Shown: positions 62,548 to 64,000 of the stretch, in pieces
Numbering within the stretch: the stretch's first letter is position 1
Layout: each line of letters opens with the position of its first letter
Source: Camarhynchus parvulus
Lineage: Eukaryota; Chordata; Aves; Passeriformes; Thraupidae
Direction of reading: 5' to 3'
DNA: 64,000 nucleotides
Assembly (NCBI RefSeq): GCF_901933205.1
Contig: NC_044576.1
Location: 11,441,024-11,505,023 of the forward strand
The notes under the pieces: generated by a model
Databases searched by the model: none
What the model saw: the letters and a program-made list of their open reading frames with translations, nothing else
Told to the model about the DNA's origin: nothing
Position numbers and translations under genes: made by a program

Positions 62548-62592
62548 CTTTGACAGCACTGGTGTTTGTGCTAGTGAGTTGAAGCCTCTTCC
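62548..62592 (-). CDS. Candidate 45-base exon, minus strand
   Basis: Acceptor with a pyrimidine-rich tract ending CATCTTTCAG, donor AAG|GTACTG. The phase-0 frame encodes GRGFNSLAQTPVLSK and joins the 61.5-kb segment without a frame break. A second frame is also open, so coding is not proven. Confidence 0.25.
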
Positions 62593-63380
62593 CTGAAAGA
62601 TGTTTCACCTGAAGGCATGAAAGGCAACCAGCATAGGAGTAAATCATCAAGAAAAGATTTAAACTATGATTTTCTATACTTACCTTTTATATTTCCCAGG
62701 GTAAAAAAGTGCAAGACCTTTTGCTATGGTTTGTAAAGTGAGAACTAAGATAACACTGGGACATCCACCCATTTCTTCCTGTCCTTACTTACCTACCAAT
62801 TCACTTCTGACACTTCTAAGGAATGTCTCTGACAGTGCTGATTGGGATGAATGTTTTTCACTCAGTGACAGGGATGCTGTGGCAGGAACAGTGAGGTGGA
62901 CACACATCAGCTGGAGAAGGTGTTTCTATAGCTACACAGTCGCGCTGTAGCTGGCCCTGGCCTACAGCCTGGGCTGAGACAAGTGGAAGAAAACAAGGTG
63001 CAATCAATATTAAAGGTGGGAAAATAATCACTATGCTTTTTTTCACTTGTTCATCAATAAACATACTATCTGTTCATTGGCTGTCTACATTTCTGAGCAA
63101 ATATGACATTCCACAAGGTAGAAATATTGGAAAGTTAATTTTGGAGCAATTACACCCTTGCAGATTTCCTCAGCTTTCATTTTTATTTTTCATTCAACAA
63201 GTTATTAGTGTTAATGATACCCTTGGCTAATCCCATCCTCACAGGACCAGGTGGTACATGTTAACACTTCCAAATTAACAGCTGTGTTTCAGATAGAGAC
63301 ACTGGTAGGCTTGTTCAGCCCTTTATAGGAGAAGAAGTTACTTGTCTCACTGCATTGGACAGGGTCAGGTCGGTACTCAC

Positions 63381-63422
63381 GGGCTGGCACCAGTCTTGGC
63401 TTAAGAGGTTCATTGTAAGGGT
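63381..63422 (-). ncRNA. Exon-like segment, minus strand
   Basis: 42 bases between a pyrimidine-rich acceptor (CACTATTGCAG) and a strong donor CAGCCC|GTGAGT. Two frames are open; the phase-0 one (TLTMNLLSQDWCQP) would join the 62.5-kb segment. It could be part of a gene extending beyond the right edge or a non-coding exon. Confidence 0.25.
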
Positions 63423-64000
63423 CTGCAATAGTGTTTAGGCCAACACAGAGAGTAAAAATAAAGTTTCAGGTTAGCAGGCAAGAAAAATTACCATAAGAAT
63501 TCAAAATATTCCAGTTTTACATGAAGAACAGTGGAATACTTTTCCCTAAGGCATGCGTGCCTATACCCTTCTGGTTCATTTATATACTGTAATCTTCACT
63601 ATAACTTAATTTTTCTTATTCTGGATTGCATTGAAGAAACAAAGAAAATATCTCGCTAGAAATTCCTGTTTTGCCTTCAGTTGAATTAAACTGGGCTAAC
63701 ATGAATAGAGACTTGAGTAGGGGCAAGCAGTTTTATACCAAGAATTGTTTTTACACAGGCTTTAAAAGAGCACTTTTTTCCTTGTGAATATTTCCTTTTT
63801 CTTGGTGAGTGACTGGAATGTAGTGCTTCTACTAAACAAGACATACATGTGAGAGAGAATTATATCTGTCAATTGTATTAATTGAGGTGAAAAAACCTCC
63901 TGGATTAAAAAAGAAGAGGACAGATTTTAATGTTTTCAAGCAGTTCTAGTGTTCTATTAGCAGTGCTAAGTTACGCAATATCACTCTGACTCTTTTCTGT
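63423..64000. other. Right flank, nothing recognised
   Basis: AT-rich. In human the next gene on this side is MAT1A, on the same strand as ANXA11. No MAT1A exon is visible, so if synteny holds it lies beyond the window. Confidence 0.5.

Noticed and set aside
62697..62752. Minus-strand segment before a strong donor AAAG|GTAAGT, frame ending LALFYPGKYKR
   Set aside because: It looked like an exon, but no phase joins it to the segments at 62.5 and 61.5 kb without a stop, and its acceptor is uncertain.
63000..64000. MAT1A exons expected from human synteny
   Set aside because: I looked for MAT1A motifs on the minus strand and found none; the gene, if present, is outside the window.

Overview
This is vertebrate genomic DNA, most probably from a bird. 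Genes are split into short exons with GT-AG introns, intergenic DNA is AT-rich with A/C-rich simple repeats, and there is at least one solo LTR of a type I know from avian genomes. There are no bacterial-style operons. Most open frames above 60 codons are chance or run through introns. Species cannot be fixed from the sequence alone.

Layout. (1) Bases 1-600 may hold the 3' end of an upstream plus-strand gene (polyadenylation signal at 448-453). (2) 738-12340, plus strand: PLAC9, a small secreted protein in three clear coding exons and one terminal exon whose 3' acceptor is ambiguous. (3) 12341-13969: convergent gap containing the ANXA11 3' UTR. (4) 13970-34100, minus strand: ANXA11 (annexin A11). 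All 14 coding exons were recovered with matching splice phases. They encode 498 residues: a Pro/Gly/Tyr/Gln-rich low-complexity N-terminus (about 1-180) and four annexin repeats (about 181-498). The gene starts in a CpG-rich promoter near 34 kb that carries a 31-bp GC-rich minisatellite, an RFX-type X-box and a CLEAR-like E-box. A possible alternative first exon lies at 26.5 kb. (5) 34.4-64 kb: no recognised gene. It contains two solo LTRs or LTR-like elements (35.3 and 47.6-48.0 kb), several simple repeats, and two groups of exon-like segments on the minus strand. One group (53.1-63.4 kb) can be joined in one continuous frame ending in a 75-codon terminal exon and resembles no protein I can name. 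The other (37.8-43.5 kb) has good splice signals but no convincing coding frame, and could be an LTR-started transcript or distal 5' exons of ANXA11.

Function. PLAC9 and ANXA11 are convergent neighbours, as in human 10q22.3, so this is conserved synteny. Annexin A11 is a calcium-dependent phospholipid-binding protein whose disordered N-terminus, in mammals, links RNA granules to lysosomes. PLAC9 is a short secreted protein of poorly known function. I see no new biochemical system here. The most worthwhile leads are the unrecognised minus-strand exon series, the LTR-linked exon series, and the ANXA11 promoter.
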